Source: Hyphomicrobium_A sp041659545 | GTDB taxonomy: Bacteria; Pseudomonadota; Alphaproteobacteria; Rhizobiales; Hyphomicrobiaceae | Direction of reading: 5' to 3' | NCBI GenBank assembly: GCA_041659545.1 | Contig: JBAZYB010000150.1 | Location: 1-10,318 of the forward strand | Length of the DNA stretch: 10,318 bases | Shown here: one piece after another, positions 1-5,938 of the stretch | Layout of the letters: each line of letters starts with the position of its first letter | Position numbering within the stretch: position 1 is the stretch's first letter | Translations under genes and position numbers: made by a program | The notes under the pieces: model-generated | Told to the model about the DNA's origin: nothing | Databases searched by the model: none | What the model saw: the letters and a program-made list of their open reading frames with translations, nothing else

Positions 1-11
1 CCGACCGGCCA

Positions 12-218
12 ATGAAGCGCATCGACGAGAGAGAGCTGCGTGACGAACTCGCCAAGCTCAGGTCGGAGCATCGCGAGCTCGACGACCAGATCATATCGCT
101 GGAAGATTCCGCATCGGCTGATCAGTTGCTCGTGAAGCGGCTGAAGAAGCGGAAGCTCGCCATCAAGGACCGCATGATGGCCGTCGAGGACCAGCTGCTG
201 CCAGACATCATCGCCTGA
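12..218 (+). CDS. YdcH-like (DUF465) small coiled-coil protein
   Basis: This is a 68-residue, highly charged protein with the composition and length of the YdcH/DUF465 family. It opens with MKRIDERELRDEL and consists almost wholly of Glu/Arg/Lys/Leu-rich heptad-like helix. A Leu-Lys-Lys-Arg-Lys-Leu run lies at about residues 43-49 and the end is short and hydrophobic (LLPDIIA). No signal peptide or membrane segment is visible. Family members are small cytoplasmic helical proteins of unknown biochemical function. The ATG lies 12 bases into the window, so its ribosome binding site cannot be judged and a start further upstream cannot be ruled out. It lies 161 bp before purE on the same strand, an arrangement I recall from other Hyphomicrobiales, but nothing links it to purine synthesis. 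Confidence 0.8.
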   Translation: MKRIDERELRDELAKLRSEHRELDDQIISLEDSASADQLLVKRLKKRKLAIKDRMMAVEDQLLPDIIA

Positions 219-320
219 CGCCTGCGCCCGTCGACACGCGTGCGCCCGTTGGCGCCGGTCGAAAGGGCCTCCAGATTGTGCGCGCCCCCCCTTTAGAAAC
301 CGCCAAACGGCACGAGACAC

Positions 321-349
321 TTGTAAAGGCCTGCCGGCTCCTGTAATCC
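321..349 (+). promoter_or_regulatory. possible sigma-70-type promoter for purEK
   Basis: TTGTAA (321-326) and TAATCC (344-349) are spaced by 17 bp, which would place transcription start about 25 bp before the purE ATG at 380. The -10 element is a poor match to consensus, so this is only a candidate. The 161-bp gap after the YdcH-like gene makes a separate promoter for purEK plausible. Confidence 0.25.
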
Positions 350-379
350 CGCGCTTTCTTTCGGCCGGACGCAGCGAAA

Positions 380-874
380 ATGAGCACCGGGAAAGCCGTC
401 GTCGGCATTATCATGGGCAGCCAGTCCGACTGGCCGACGCTCAAGAAGGCCGCCCAGATCCTTGAAGAGTTGAAGGTCCCGTTCGAGACGCGCATCGTCT
501 CGGCGCACCGCACCCCTGACCGCATGTACGAATATGCGAAATCCGCCAAGTCGCGCGGGCTCAAGATCATCATCGCTGGCGCCGGCGGTGCTGCGCATCT
601 TCCCGGCATGACGGCGTCGTTGACGTCGCTTCCGGTGCTTGGCGTGCCGATTCCCGTGACCGCCCTCAACGGCCAGGACAGCCTCTATTCCATCGTGCAG
701 ATGCCGGCTGGCGTTCCCGTCGGTACGCTCGCCATCGGCGAGGCGGGTGCGGTCAACGCCGGCCTGCTCGCGGCGCAGATTCTGGCTATTTCCGATGCCG
801 ATTTGGGCAAGCGCGTCGAAGCGCATCGGGCTGCCCGCAGCGCCGACGTGGCGGAAAGCCCGAAGGATGCGTGA
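380..874 (+). CDS. purE: N5-carboxyaminoimidazole ribonucleotide mutase PurE
   Basis: PurE (class I) converts N5-CAIR, made by PurK, to CAIR in de novo purine synthesis; it is a cytoplasmic enzyme and an octamer in characterised members. The 164-residue length is typical. The signatures are all present: GSQSDW at residues 13-18 (nucleotide-binding loop), SAHRTP at 41-46 with the catalytic histidine at 43, GAGGAAHLPGM near 73-83, and a GVPVGT segment near 111-116. The ATG at 380 gives the expected N-terminus directly before the first beta strand, though no strong Shine-Dalgarno sequence is seen. purK follows 12 bp downstream, so the two are almost certainly one operon. The C-terminal tail after about residue 150 is variable in the family. 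Confidence 0.97.
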   Translation: MSTGKAVVGIIMGSQSDWPTLKKAAQILEELKVPFETRIVSAHRTPDRMYEYAKSAKSRGLKIIIAGAGGAAHLPGMTASLTSLPVLGVPIPVTALNGQDSLYSIVQMPAGVPVGTLAIGEAGAVNAGLLAAQILAISDADLGKRVEAHRAARSADVAESPKDA

Positions 875-886
875 GGGGCAGCGCTG

Positions 887-1972
887 ATGCAGGCTCTTCC
901 CCCCGGCTCGACGATCGGCATCCTCGGTGCCGGCCAGCTCGGGCGCATGCTGGCGACGGCCGCGGCGCAGCTCGGCTTCAAGTGCCGCATCTATAGCGAC
1001 GTGCCCGGCCCGGCCTCGGATGTCGCGGTATCGACGACCATTGGTCCGTACGGCGATCTGGAGAAGATCGCCCGCTTCGCCGCCGAAACAGACGTTGTCA
1101 CCTACGAATTCGAGAACGTGCCGGTGGAGGCGGCGGCCGCGGTCGAGCGCGTGCGTCCGGTTCGTCCGGGCCTCAAGGCGCTGGAAGTGGCGCAGGATCG
1201 ATTCAGGGAAAAGAGCTTCATCTCGGCGCTCGGCCTGCCGTTGCCGCGCTTCGCCGCCGTCGATGGCCCAGCCGACTTTGCCGCTGCCATAGCGGAAGTG
1301 GGGGTGCCGGCGATCCTCAAATCGCGGCGGCTCGGCTATGACGGCAAGGGGCAGGCGCGGATTGCTTCGGCGGACGAGATCGGCGCCGCGTTCGAAGCCA
1401 TCGGCCGGGCTCCGGCAACGCTGGAGGCGCTGGTCGCGTTCAAGTTCGAGGTCTCGGTGCTGCTGGTACGCAGCCTCACCGGGGAGACGCGCACCTACGA
1501 CATTCCGCAAAACCGGCACGAGGGCGGCATCCTGCGTACGTCGACGGTGCCGAGCGCGCTACCCGAGCCGCACCGGGCTCTAGCCCGGGATATCGCCGTC
1601 CGCCTGGCTGAGGCGCTCGACTACGTCGGCGTGATCGGGGTGGAGATGTTCTATGTCGGGGAGGGGGCATCGCCCCTGTTACTCAACGAGTTTGCTCCAC
1701 GCGTGCATAACTCCGGTCACTGGACCATGGACGCCTGCGCCATCGGCCAGTTCGAGAGCCACATCCGGGCCGTAGCCGGCTGGCCACTGGGGGCGACGGA
1801 TCGGCATTCGGACTGCCTGATGGACAATCTCATCGGGGACGACGTGGCCGCTTGGCCGCAATTGGCGGGGGAGGCGGGTGCCTGTCTGCACCTTTATGGC
1901 AAGAACCAAGCCCGGCCCGGCCGCAAAATGGGGCACGTCACCCGTCTCAGCGCCCTGTCCAAGGGACGCTGA
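887..1972 (+). CDS. purK: N5-carboxyaminoimidazole ribonucleotide synthase PurK
   Basis: PurK is an ATP-grasp enzyme that carboxylates AIR with bicarbonate and ATP to give N5-CAIR, the substrate of the PurE encoded just upstream. The 361-residue protein shows the family order: N-terminal GILGAGQLGRM (11-21), YEFENVP (73-79), the ATP-grasp segment KSRRLGYDGKGQ (145-156), FEVSVLLVRS (187-196), QNRHEGGIL (208-216), the metal and substrate region NEFAPRVHNSGHWT (267-280), then HLYGK (335-339) and RPGRKMGHVT (343-352). All are intact. The ATG at 887 follows a GAGGGG motif at 873-878, which overlaps the purE stop codon at good spacing and suggests translational coupling. No clear terminator follows; rpsU starts 135 bp downstream. 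Confidence 0.97.
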   Translation: MQALPPGSTIGILGAGQLGRMLATAAAQLGFKCRIYSDVPGPASDVAVSTTIGPYGDLEKIARFAAETDVVTYEFENVPVEAAAAVERVRPVRPGLKALEVAQDRFREKSFISALGLPLPRFAAVDGPADFAAAIAEVGVPAILKSRRLGYDGKGQARIASADEIGAAFEAIGRAPATLEALVAFKFEVSVLLVRSLTGETRTYDIPQNRHEGGILRTSTVPSALPEPHRALARDIAVRLAEALDYVGVIGVEMFYVGEGASPLLLNEFAPRVHNSGHWTMDACAIGQFESHIRAVAGWPLGATDRHSDCLMDNLIGDDVAAWPQLAGEAGACLHLYGKNQARPGRKMGHVTRLSALSKGR

Positions 1973-1978
1973 CGCGCA

Positions 1979-2007
1979 TAGACAATTTAACCGCCTTTTG
2001 CTAGTGA
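1979..2007 (+). promoter_or_regulatory. possible promoter ahead of rpsU
   Basis: TAGACA (1979-1984) is followed after 17 bp by TAGTGA (2002-2007). The -35 is close to TTGACA, but the -10 is weak. If used, it gives rpsU a leader of about 95 nt. Without it rpsU would be read from the purEK transcript. Confidence 0.25.
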
Positions 2008-2092
2008 TCCCGCCATCCAACAGGGCAAATGGGATGTCGGTGGCCCCGCCGCCGCTCCTTGAGCCGCATTTTTATTGGCCAGAAGGTCAGGC

Positions 2093-2100
2093 AGAGGAAG
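2093..2100 (+). promoter_or_regulatory. ribosome binding site that decides the rpsU start
   Basis: AGAGGAAG ends 7 nt before the TTG at 2108. This is the best Shine-Dalgarno match in the region and supports that TTG over the in-frame TTG at 2075, which lies upstream of this site. Confidence 0.6.
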
Positions 2101-2107
2101 ACGCCGC

Positions 2108-2353
2108 TTGCAGGTTCTCGTCCGCGACAACAATGTCGATCAGGCTCTCAAGGTGCTGAAGAAGAAGATGCAGCGCGAGGGCATTTTCCGGGAGATGAAG
2201 CTCCGCAACTATTTCGAGAAGCCCTCCGAGCGGAGAGCGCGCGAAAAGGCCGAGGCCGTACGCCGCGCCCGCAAGCTGGCGCGCAAGCGTCTGCAGCGCG
2301 AAGGTCTGCTTCCGGGCAAGGTGGCTGCACCTGCTGTTGGTGCGCGCCGCTAA
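2108..2353 (+). CDS. rpsU: 30S ribosomal protein S21 (TTG start)
   Basis: S21 is a small basic protein of the 30S subunit platform, near the 3' end of 16S rRNA. From the TTG at 2108 the 81-residue product begins (M/L)QVLVRDNNVDQAL, the usual alphaproteobacterial S21 start. It continues with KKKMQREGIFREMK and the Arg/Lys/Ala-rich helix up to QREGLLPG, then a short alanine-rich tail. No ATG or GTG lies at the expected position, so TTG is the inferred start; AGAGGAAG sits 7 nt upstream. An in-frame TTG at 2075 would add 11 mostly basic residues (ARRSGRGRRR) that the family lacks, so it is less likely. A hairpin terminator follows 22 bp after the stop. Confidence 0.93.
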   Translation: MQVLVRDNNVDQALKVLKKKMQREGIFREMKLRNYFEKPSERRAREKAEAVRRARKLARKRLQREGLLPGKVAAPAVGARR

Positions 2354-2375
2354 TTAGATCCCGACCGATCGAACG

Positions 2376-2408
2376 AATGCGCCCTGGGCAACCGCCCACG
2401 GGCGCATT
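2376..2408 (+). terminator. hairpin terminator after rpsU
   Basis: AATGCGCCC (2376-2384) pairs perfectly with GGGCGCATT (2400-2408). Inside it TGGGC (2385-2389) pairs with GCCCA (2394-2398) across an AACC loop, with one bulged C at 2399. Only TTT (2407-2409) follows, so the U-tract is short. Position 22 bp after the rpsU stop makes termination the best explanation. Confidence 0.7.
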
Positions 2409-2421
2409 TGCCATTGGCGTG

Positions 2422-2507
2422 GGCGACTCCCCTGCGGGGAGCCGCCGCCCGCGCTGAAAGTAGATTTGCCTTTACGCGGGCGACAACCGCAGCGGCCCGC
2501 CCGCTGC
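2422..2507. repeat. two further GC-rich hairpins between convergent genes
   Basis: First hairpin: GGCG-A-CTCCCC (2422-2432) pairs with GGGGAG-C-CGCC (2436-2446) across a TGC loop, with one A/C mismatch. Second: GCAGCGG (2489-2495) pairs with CCGCTGC (2501-2507), only 4 bp beyond the stop codon of the minus-strand hydrolase gene. Neither has a T-run on either strand. The second may help end hydrolase transcription. There is no gene in 2354-2511. Confidence 0.4.
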
Positions 2508-2511
2508 AGCT

Positions 2512-3360
2512 TTAACGCGCGGTGCCTTCGATGCGCTGGCCGGGTTCCTGCATGCTTCCCTCGAGCGCATCAATCCAGCGGAACAGCTCGTCATACGAGC
2601 CATGCAGGTGGTGGTCGGAGTGGCCGGCCCGCGGGAACGTAGCGATCTCCTTGGGCGCGTTGGCGGCGGCATAGATCGCCTTGCCCATCTGCACCGGAAT
2701 GACGCGGTCTTCCTCGCCATGCAGAACGAGCAGCGGCGCCCTCACGCGCGGCAGGTAGCGTGTCGATTCATAGCGATCAAAGATGAATGGCCGAACCGGC
2801 AAGTACGGGTAGGCGAGCGCGGCGACGTCGACGATGGTTGTGTAGGGCGCATCGAGGACAAGACCGCCGATGTCGTTGCCGGAGGCAAGCTGTACGGCAA
2901 CGCCCGTGCCGAGTGACTCGCCGTAGACGATGATGTCCTCGGGGTCGACGCCGTCCTTGATGAGCGCGTCATAGGCGAGCCTGGCGTCGGCGACGTTGGC
3001 GGCCTCGCTCGGCGTTCCGGTCGATCCGCCATAGCTGCGATAGCTCAGGAACAGCACGCCGTAGCCGCGGGCGATGTAGCGGCGAACGCGCTCGGAGCGG
3101 CTGGCCAGATTTCCGGCGTTGCCATGCAGATAGAGTATCGTCGGCTGCCCGGGGGCGGCGGGGGCATACCAGGATATGAGTCGGGCGCCATCGGGCGTAT
3201 CGATAATGCGCTCCTTCACCCCGGCCAGATTGAAGCTGGCTGGCGATATGCGCTCCGGGTCGGGGAAGTACATCAGCCGTCGCTGCAGGATGAAAGCGGC
3301 GATAGCGATGACGGCATAGACGGCAATGAGCCCCGTCGCGAGCTTCATGATCAGCTGCAT
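2512..3360 (-). CDS. membrane-anchored alpha/beta hydrolase
   Basis: This 282-residue protein belongs to the alpha/beta hydrolase superfamily, closest in pattern to the BEM46/YfhR-type single-pass membrane hydrolases. Residues 7-26 form one hydrophobic N-terminal segment followed by QRRLMYFP, a juxtamembrane pattern usual in that group. The fold's landmarks follow: LHGNAGN (78-84, oxyanion region), GESLG (147-151) with nucleophile Ser149, HGEEDRV with Asp218, and GHSDHH with His247. The triad is therefore complete, and an active serine hydrolase anchored in the inner membrane is inferred. The substrate is unknown. An internal ATG at 3348 (residue 5) is an equally possible start, as neither has a clear ribosome binding site. 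It is a single gene between convergent rpsU and co-directional ald, with its own candidate promoter. Confidence 0.88.
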   Translation of the reverse strand: MQLIMKLATGLIAVYAVIAIAAFILQRRLMYFPDPERISPASFNLAGVKERIIDTPDGARLISWYAPAAPGQPTILYLHGNAGNLASRSERVRRYIARGYGVLFLSYRSYGGSTGTPSEAANVADARLAYDALIKDGVDPEDIIVYGESLGTGVAVQLASGNDIGGLVLDAPYTTIVDVAALAYPYLPVRPFIFDRYESTRYLPRVRAPLLVLHGEEDRVIPVQMGKAIYAAANAPKEIATFPRAGHSDHHLHGSYDELFRWIDALEGSMQEPGQRIEGTAR

Positions 3361-3456
3361 GCGCTTTCAATCCGCTCGGCCAAGGCTGGTTCCCACACTC
3401 CGCACGTCCGCTTCAATTTAGCCCGGTTGGGGGCCGGTTGCGAAGCGGCAGGCTCA

Positions 3457-3493
3457 GATTGGCATAACAAGCTGGTTTAAGCCTTTGCCAATC
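3457..3493. repeat. 8-bp inverted repeat upstream of the hydrolase gene
   Basis: GATTGGCA (3457-3464) and TGCCAATC (3486-3493) are perfect inverted copies separated by 21 bp. The right arm coincides with the candidate -35 element of the minus-strand hydrolase promoter, and the left arm covers its expected start of transcription. It could be an operator or a chance repeat. Confidence 0.4.
3464..3491 (-). promoter_or_regulatory. candidate promoter of the hydrolase gene
   Basis: Read on the minus strand, TTGGCA (3491-3486) is followed after 16 bp by TGTTAT (3469-3464). The -35 matches five of six consensus bases and the -10 four of six. Transcription would start near 3457, leaving a leader of roughly 97 nt before the ATG at 3360. 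Confidence 0.35.
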
Positions 3494-3543
3494 CCGGACA
3501 TTTCTATCGATCGGAGCTGCAACTAGAAGTCGACCCAGGGGGT

Positions 3544-4662
3544 TCAGGCGTTGAGCGCCCTCAGCGGGTCCACGTAGGGCAGGTGAAGGGCCTCGGCGAC
3601 GGCGGCGTAGGTAATCCTGCCCTCATAGACATTAAGACCGGCGAGGAGGTGCGGGTCGGCGCGCAGAGCCGCCACCGGCCCCTTGTTGGCGAGGGCCAGA
3701 ACGAACGGCAGCGTGGCATTGTTCAGCGCGAAGGTGGAAGTGCGCGCCACAGCGCCCGGCATATTGGCGACGCAGTAGTGCACGACGCCGTCGACGACGT
3801 AGCTGGGATTGGCGTGCGTGGTGGCGTGTGACGTCTCGGAGAAGCCGCCCTGGTCGATGGAGATGTCGACGATGACCGAGCCGCGCTGCATCTCCTTGAC
3901 GAGCTGCCTGGTGATGAGCTTGGGCGCCGCTGCGCCAGGGACAAGCACCGCGCCAACGACAAGGTCGGCCTGCAGCACGTAATCCTCGATGGCCTGGCGG
4001 GTCGAGAAGATGGTGTTGAGCGAGGCGCCGAACTGCTGGTCGAGTGCATAGAGGCGCTCGATGTTGATGTCGATACAGGTGACGGCGGCTTCGAGGCCGA
4101 TGGCCATGCGCACGGCATTGACGCCGGAGACACCGCCGCCGATGACGACGACGTTGGCCGGCGCGACGCCTGCCGATCCGCCGAGGAGCGTGCCGCGTCC
4201 GCCTTGCTCCATCTCCAAGCAATGCGCGCCCGCCTGGATCGACATGCGCCCGGCGACTTCGCTCATCGGTGACAAGAGCGGCAGCCCTCCGCGCGGGCCC
4301 GTCACCGTCTCGTAGGCGATGGCGGTGACGCCCGAGGCCATCAGATCCTTGGCTTGCTCGGGATCGGGTGCGAGGTGCAGGTAGGTGAAGAGCGTCTGCC
4401 CCTGGCGCAGCATGGCGCGCTCTTCGGCCAGCGGCTCCTTCACTTTTACGATCAGATCGCCGGTGGCGAAGATATCGGCGGCAGTGGGAAGGATCTCGGC
4501 GCCGACGCGGCGATAGTCGTCGTCGGTGATGCCCATGCGCTCGGCGGCGCCGGACTGGACGAACACTTCATGCCCATGGGCGACGAGTTCGCGGGCACTG
4601 GCGGGTACCAGTCCGACGCGGTACTCGTGGACCTTGATTTCCTTCGGCACGCCGATGCGCAT
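3544..4662 (-). CDS. ald: alanine dehydrogenase
   Basis: Ald interconverts L-alanine and pyruvate plus ammonia using NAD; it lets cells use alanine as carbon and nitrogen source or recycle NADH. The 372-residue length is typical. Residues known as important in characterised alanine dehydrogenases fall at the same numbers: Arg15 (in VHEYRVGL), Lys75 (KVKEP), His96 (YLHLAPD) and Asp270 (DISIDQGG). The Rossmann nucleotide loop GGGVSG is at 175-180, and the C-terminal part keeps HYCVANMPGAVARTST. The ATG at 4662 is chosen because the product then begins MRIGVPKEIK as in the family, with AGAGG 8 nt upstream; the frame stays open to 4821, but that extension is unlike the family. It diverges from a GNAT gene 112 bp away. 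No Lrp/AldR regulator gene lies next to it, unlike in several relatives. Confidence 0.97.
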   Translation of the reverse strand: MRIGVPKEIKVHEYRVGLVPASARELVAHGHEVFVQSGAAERMGITDDDYRRVGAEILPTAADIFATGDLIVKVKEPLAEERAMLRQGQTLFTYLHLAPDPEQAKDLMASGVTAIAYETVTGPRGGLPLLSPMSEVAGRMSIQAGAHCLEMEQGGRGTLLGGSAGVAPANVVVIGGGVSGVNAVRMAIGLEAAVTCIDINIERLYALDQQFGASLNTIFSTRQAIEDYVLQADLVVGAVLVPGAAAPKLITRQLVKEMQRGSVIVDISIDQGGFSETSHATTHANPSYVVDGVVHYCVANMPGAVARTSTFALNNATLPFVLALANKGPVAALRADPHLLAGLNVYEGRITYAAVAEALHLPYVDPLRALNA

Positions 4663-4690
4663 GGTGCTTGCCTCTGTCTTGTTCGAGTTG

Positions 4691-4710
4691 GCCGCCAAAG
4701 TATTGGCGCC
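4691..4710. repeat. inverted repeat over the candidate ald promoter
   Basis: GCCGCCAA (4691-4698) and TTGGCGCC (4703-4710) match as inverted arms at 7 of 8 positions around AGTA; the inner six pairs are perfect. The repeat overlaps the predicted ald -10 element, 29-48 bp upstream of the ald start codon, so a bound protein would block RNA polymerase. This is a candidate operator only. Confidence 0.35.
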
Positions 4711-4724
4711 CGCTCCTATAGCAA
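4697..4724 (-). promoter_or_regulatory. candidate ald promoter
   Basis: On the minus strand TTGCTA (4724-4719) and TACTTT (4702-4697) are 16 bp apart, placing transcription start near 4690, about 28 nt ahead of the ald ATG. Both boxes are moderate matches to the sigma-70 consensus. Confidence 0.35.
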
Positions 4725-4774
4725 CTGGGATTTTCGCCTCTCCGCAGGCGTTGTGGCCGTTGGGATCAGGTGGG

Positions 4775-5443
4775 ATGCTTTTGGTGACGACGGGCGCGGA
4801 ATACGGTCTCCTCAATTGCAAAGACGCGGATGGCTTTGCGCAGTTGCTGACACTCTATCAGGGTGCGATCGAGGCCAGTGAGCAGAAGAGCGCCGATGAA
4901 CTCGCGGCGATGCTGCACAATCCCCGTTACAAAATGCTCGTCGCGCGTGACGGACAGAGCGTCATCGCCTTCGCCATTGTCTATTTTCCCGCGTGCGGCT
5001 CATTCTGGTTGCTGGAGTACATGGCCGTCGATCCGGGCCGGCGCTCGCAGGGGCTAGGCGAGCGCACCTTTCAGGCAGCAAAGCGACTTGCGGCCGGCAT
5101 CGTCGCTGGCGCGCCATGCGTGCTAGAGGTCGATCAGCCGGATGGGAATGCGCCTGCCGACGTCGCCTCGCGCCGGTTGCGCTTCTATGGCCGACTGGGT
5201 TGCCGGCGGATCGAGGGGCTGAGCTATATTCTGCCGATGGAGAAAGCCGGCACGCCGCCGCCCATGTGGCTGCTGGTGCATGGGATCGAAGATCGCGACA
5301 CGTTGAGTGTTGGCGAAGTCGGGCAGTGGCTGCAGGCGCTCTATGTTGAAGTCTACGAGCAGCCATCGGACGATCGGCGTATTTTCACGATGTTGTCGTG
5401 CTTGAACGATCTGGCGGTGATGCGCTTGATTGCACTGGCCTAG
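4775..5443 (+). CDS. GNAT-family N-acetyltransferase
   Basis: GNAT enzymes transfer an acetyl group from acetyl-CoA to an amine of a small molecule or protein. From the ATG at 4775 the product has 222 residues. The core spans roughly residues 35-155: LVARDGQSVIAFAIVYF (55-71) forms the central strands, LLEYMAVDP (79-87) is strand 4, and RRSQGLG (89-95) is the acetyl-CoA pyrophosphate loop (Arg/Gln-x-x-Gly-x-Gly/Ala). RFYGRLGCRRIEG (136-148) is the usual last part of the fold. About 65 extra residues follow; I do not recognise them as a separate domain. The substrate cannot be read from the sequence. The frame is open well upstream into ald; a start at GTG 4784 is also possible, since the AGGTGGG at 4768-4774 abuts the ATG too closely. 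Confidence 0.8.
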   Translation: MLLVTTGAEYGLLNCKDADGFAQLLTLYQGAIEASEQKSADELAAMLHNPRYKMLVARDGQSVIAFAIVYFPACGSFWLLEYMAVDPGRRSQGLGERTFQAAKRLAAGIVAGAPCVLEVDQPDGNAPADVASRRLRFYGRLGCRRIEGLSYILPMEKAGTPPPMWLLVHGIEDRDTLSVGEVGQWLQALYVEVYEQPSDDRRIFTMLSCLNDLAVMRLIALA

Positions 5444-5466
5444 AGTCGCTGTTGCTGTCGGCGCAC

Positions 5467-5507
5467 AAAAAATGGCGCGGCTTCGAGGGCCGCGCCATTT
5501 CCCTTTT
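5467..5507. terminator. bidirectional terminator between GNAT and CsbD genes
   Basis: AAATGGCGCGGC (5470-5481) and GCCGCGCCATTT (5489-5500) form a perfect 12-bp stem with a 7-nt loop. Six A residues (5467-5472) on the left give a U-run for minus-strand transcripts (CsbD gene). On the right, TTTCCCTTTT gives a broken U-run for plus-strand transcripts (acetyltransferase gene). It lies between the two stop codons at 5443 and 5518. Confidence 0.9.
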
Positions 5508-5517
5508 GGAAGAGGCT

Positions 5518-5715
5518 TCAGTGAGTCTTCAGCCAGTTGTCGACGGCCTTCTTCACTTGGTCCTTGGCAAAGCCGTAGCGCGTTTGAATCAGCCCTTCGA
5601 GCTGCTCGCGGTTGCCGTTGACCTGAGCGAGGTCATCATCGGTGAGCTTGCCCCACTGCTCCCGCAGCTTGCCCGAGAATTGCTTCCAGTTACCTTCAAC
5701 ACGATCCCAGTTCAT
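5518..5715 (-). CDS. CsbD-family stress protein
   Basis: This 65-residue hydrophilic protein has the CsbD pattern: MNWDRVEGNWKQFSGKLREQWGKLTDDDL, then a Gln/Glu-rich central helix and TRYGFAKDQVKKAVDNWL at the end. CsbD proteins accumulate in stress and stationary phase in several bacteria; their biochemical role is unknown. The start at 5715 gives the standard family N-terminus, with GGGAGA 9 nt upstream. The frame remains open far upstream, but that part is the antisense of the neighbouring membrane protein gene. It is a single-gene unit ending in the strong hairpin at 5467-5507. I looked in the 223-bp upstream gap for a GGAAC-N16-18-CGTT general-stress (EcfG) promoter on either strand and did not find one. 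Confidence 0.95.
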   Translation of the reverse strand: MNWDRVEGNWKQFSGKLREQWGKLTDDDLAQVNGNREQLEGLIQTRYGFAKDQVKKAVDNWLKTH

Positions 5716-5746
5716 CGCGGTCGGTCTCCCATGTTGCGCGCCGTTC

Positions 5747-5769
5747 TGGCGCCCGGTTTTGGTGGCGCC
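5747..5769. repeat. paired TGGCGCC motif upstream of the CsbD gene
   Basis: TGGCGCC occurs at 5747-5753 and again at 5763-5769, 16 bp apart, 32-54 bp before the CsbD start codon. The GGCGCC core is palindromic, so each copy could be a half-site or simply reflect high GC. Confidence 0.2.
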
Positions 5770-5938
5770 GGATAGTCCTCGTGCGCGTCTAAACAAGTGG
5801 AATAGGGACCGCGGAAGAATTGAAGCAAATTGCCCGCGTGGCGTGGCTTGGCCGACGAGGCCATCTTTTTGACGAACTCTGGGTTCGCTTATGCCCCTGG
5901 CGGGACCTGGATCTTGGTGGGATATCAGGGGGGTAGTT

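Noticed and set aside
293..1519. A 408-codon open frame on the minus strand across purE and purK
   Set aside because: It is antisense to two certain genes and its product is Arg/His-rich low-complexity sequence typical of a wrong frame.
4526..4774. N-terminal extension of the acetyltransferase into ald
   Set aside because: It would overlap the conserved ald N-terminus in antisense and adds no GNAT-like sequence.
4663..4821. N-terminal extension of alanine dehydrogenase by 53 residues
   Set aside because: Alanine dehydrogenases begin at MRIGVPKE; the catalytic residue numbers match only with the start at 4662, and AGAGG supports it.
5716..5938. General-stress (EcfG-type) promoter for the CsbD gene
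   Set aside because: No GGAAC-N16-18-CGTT pair is present on either strand of the gap; GGAAT and GGAAG on the plus strand lack a partner.
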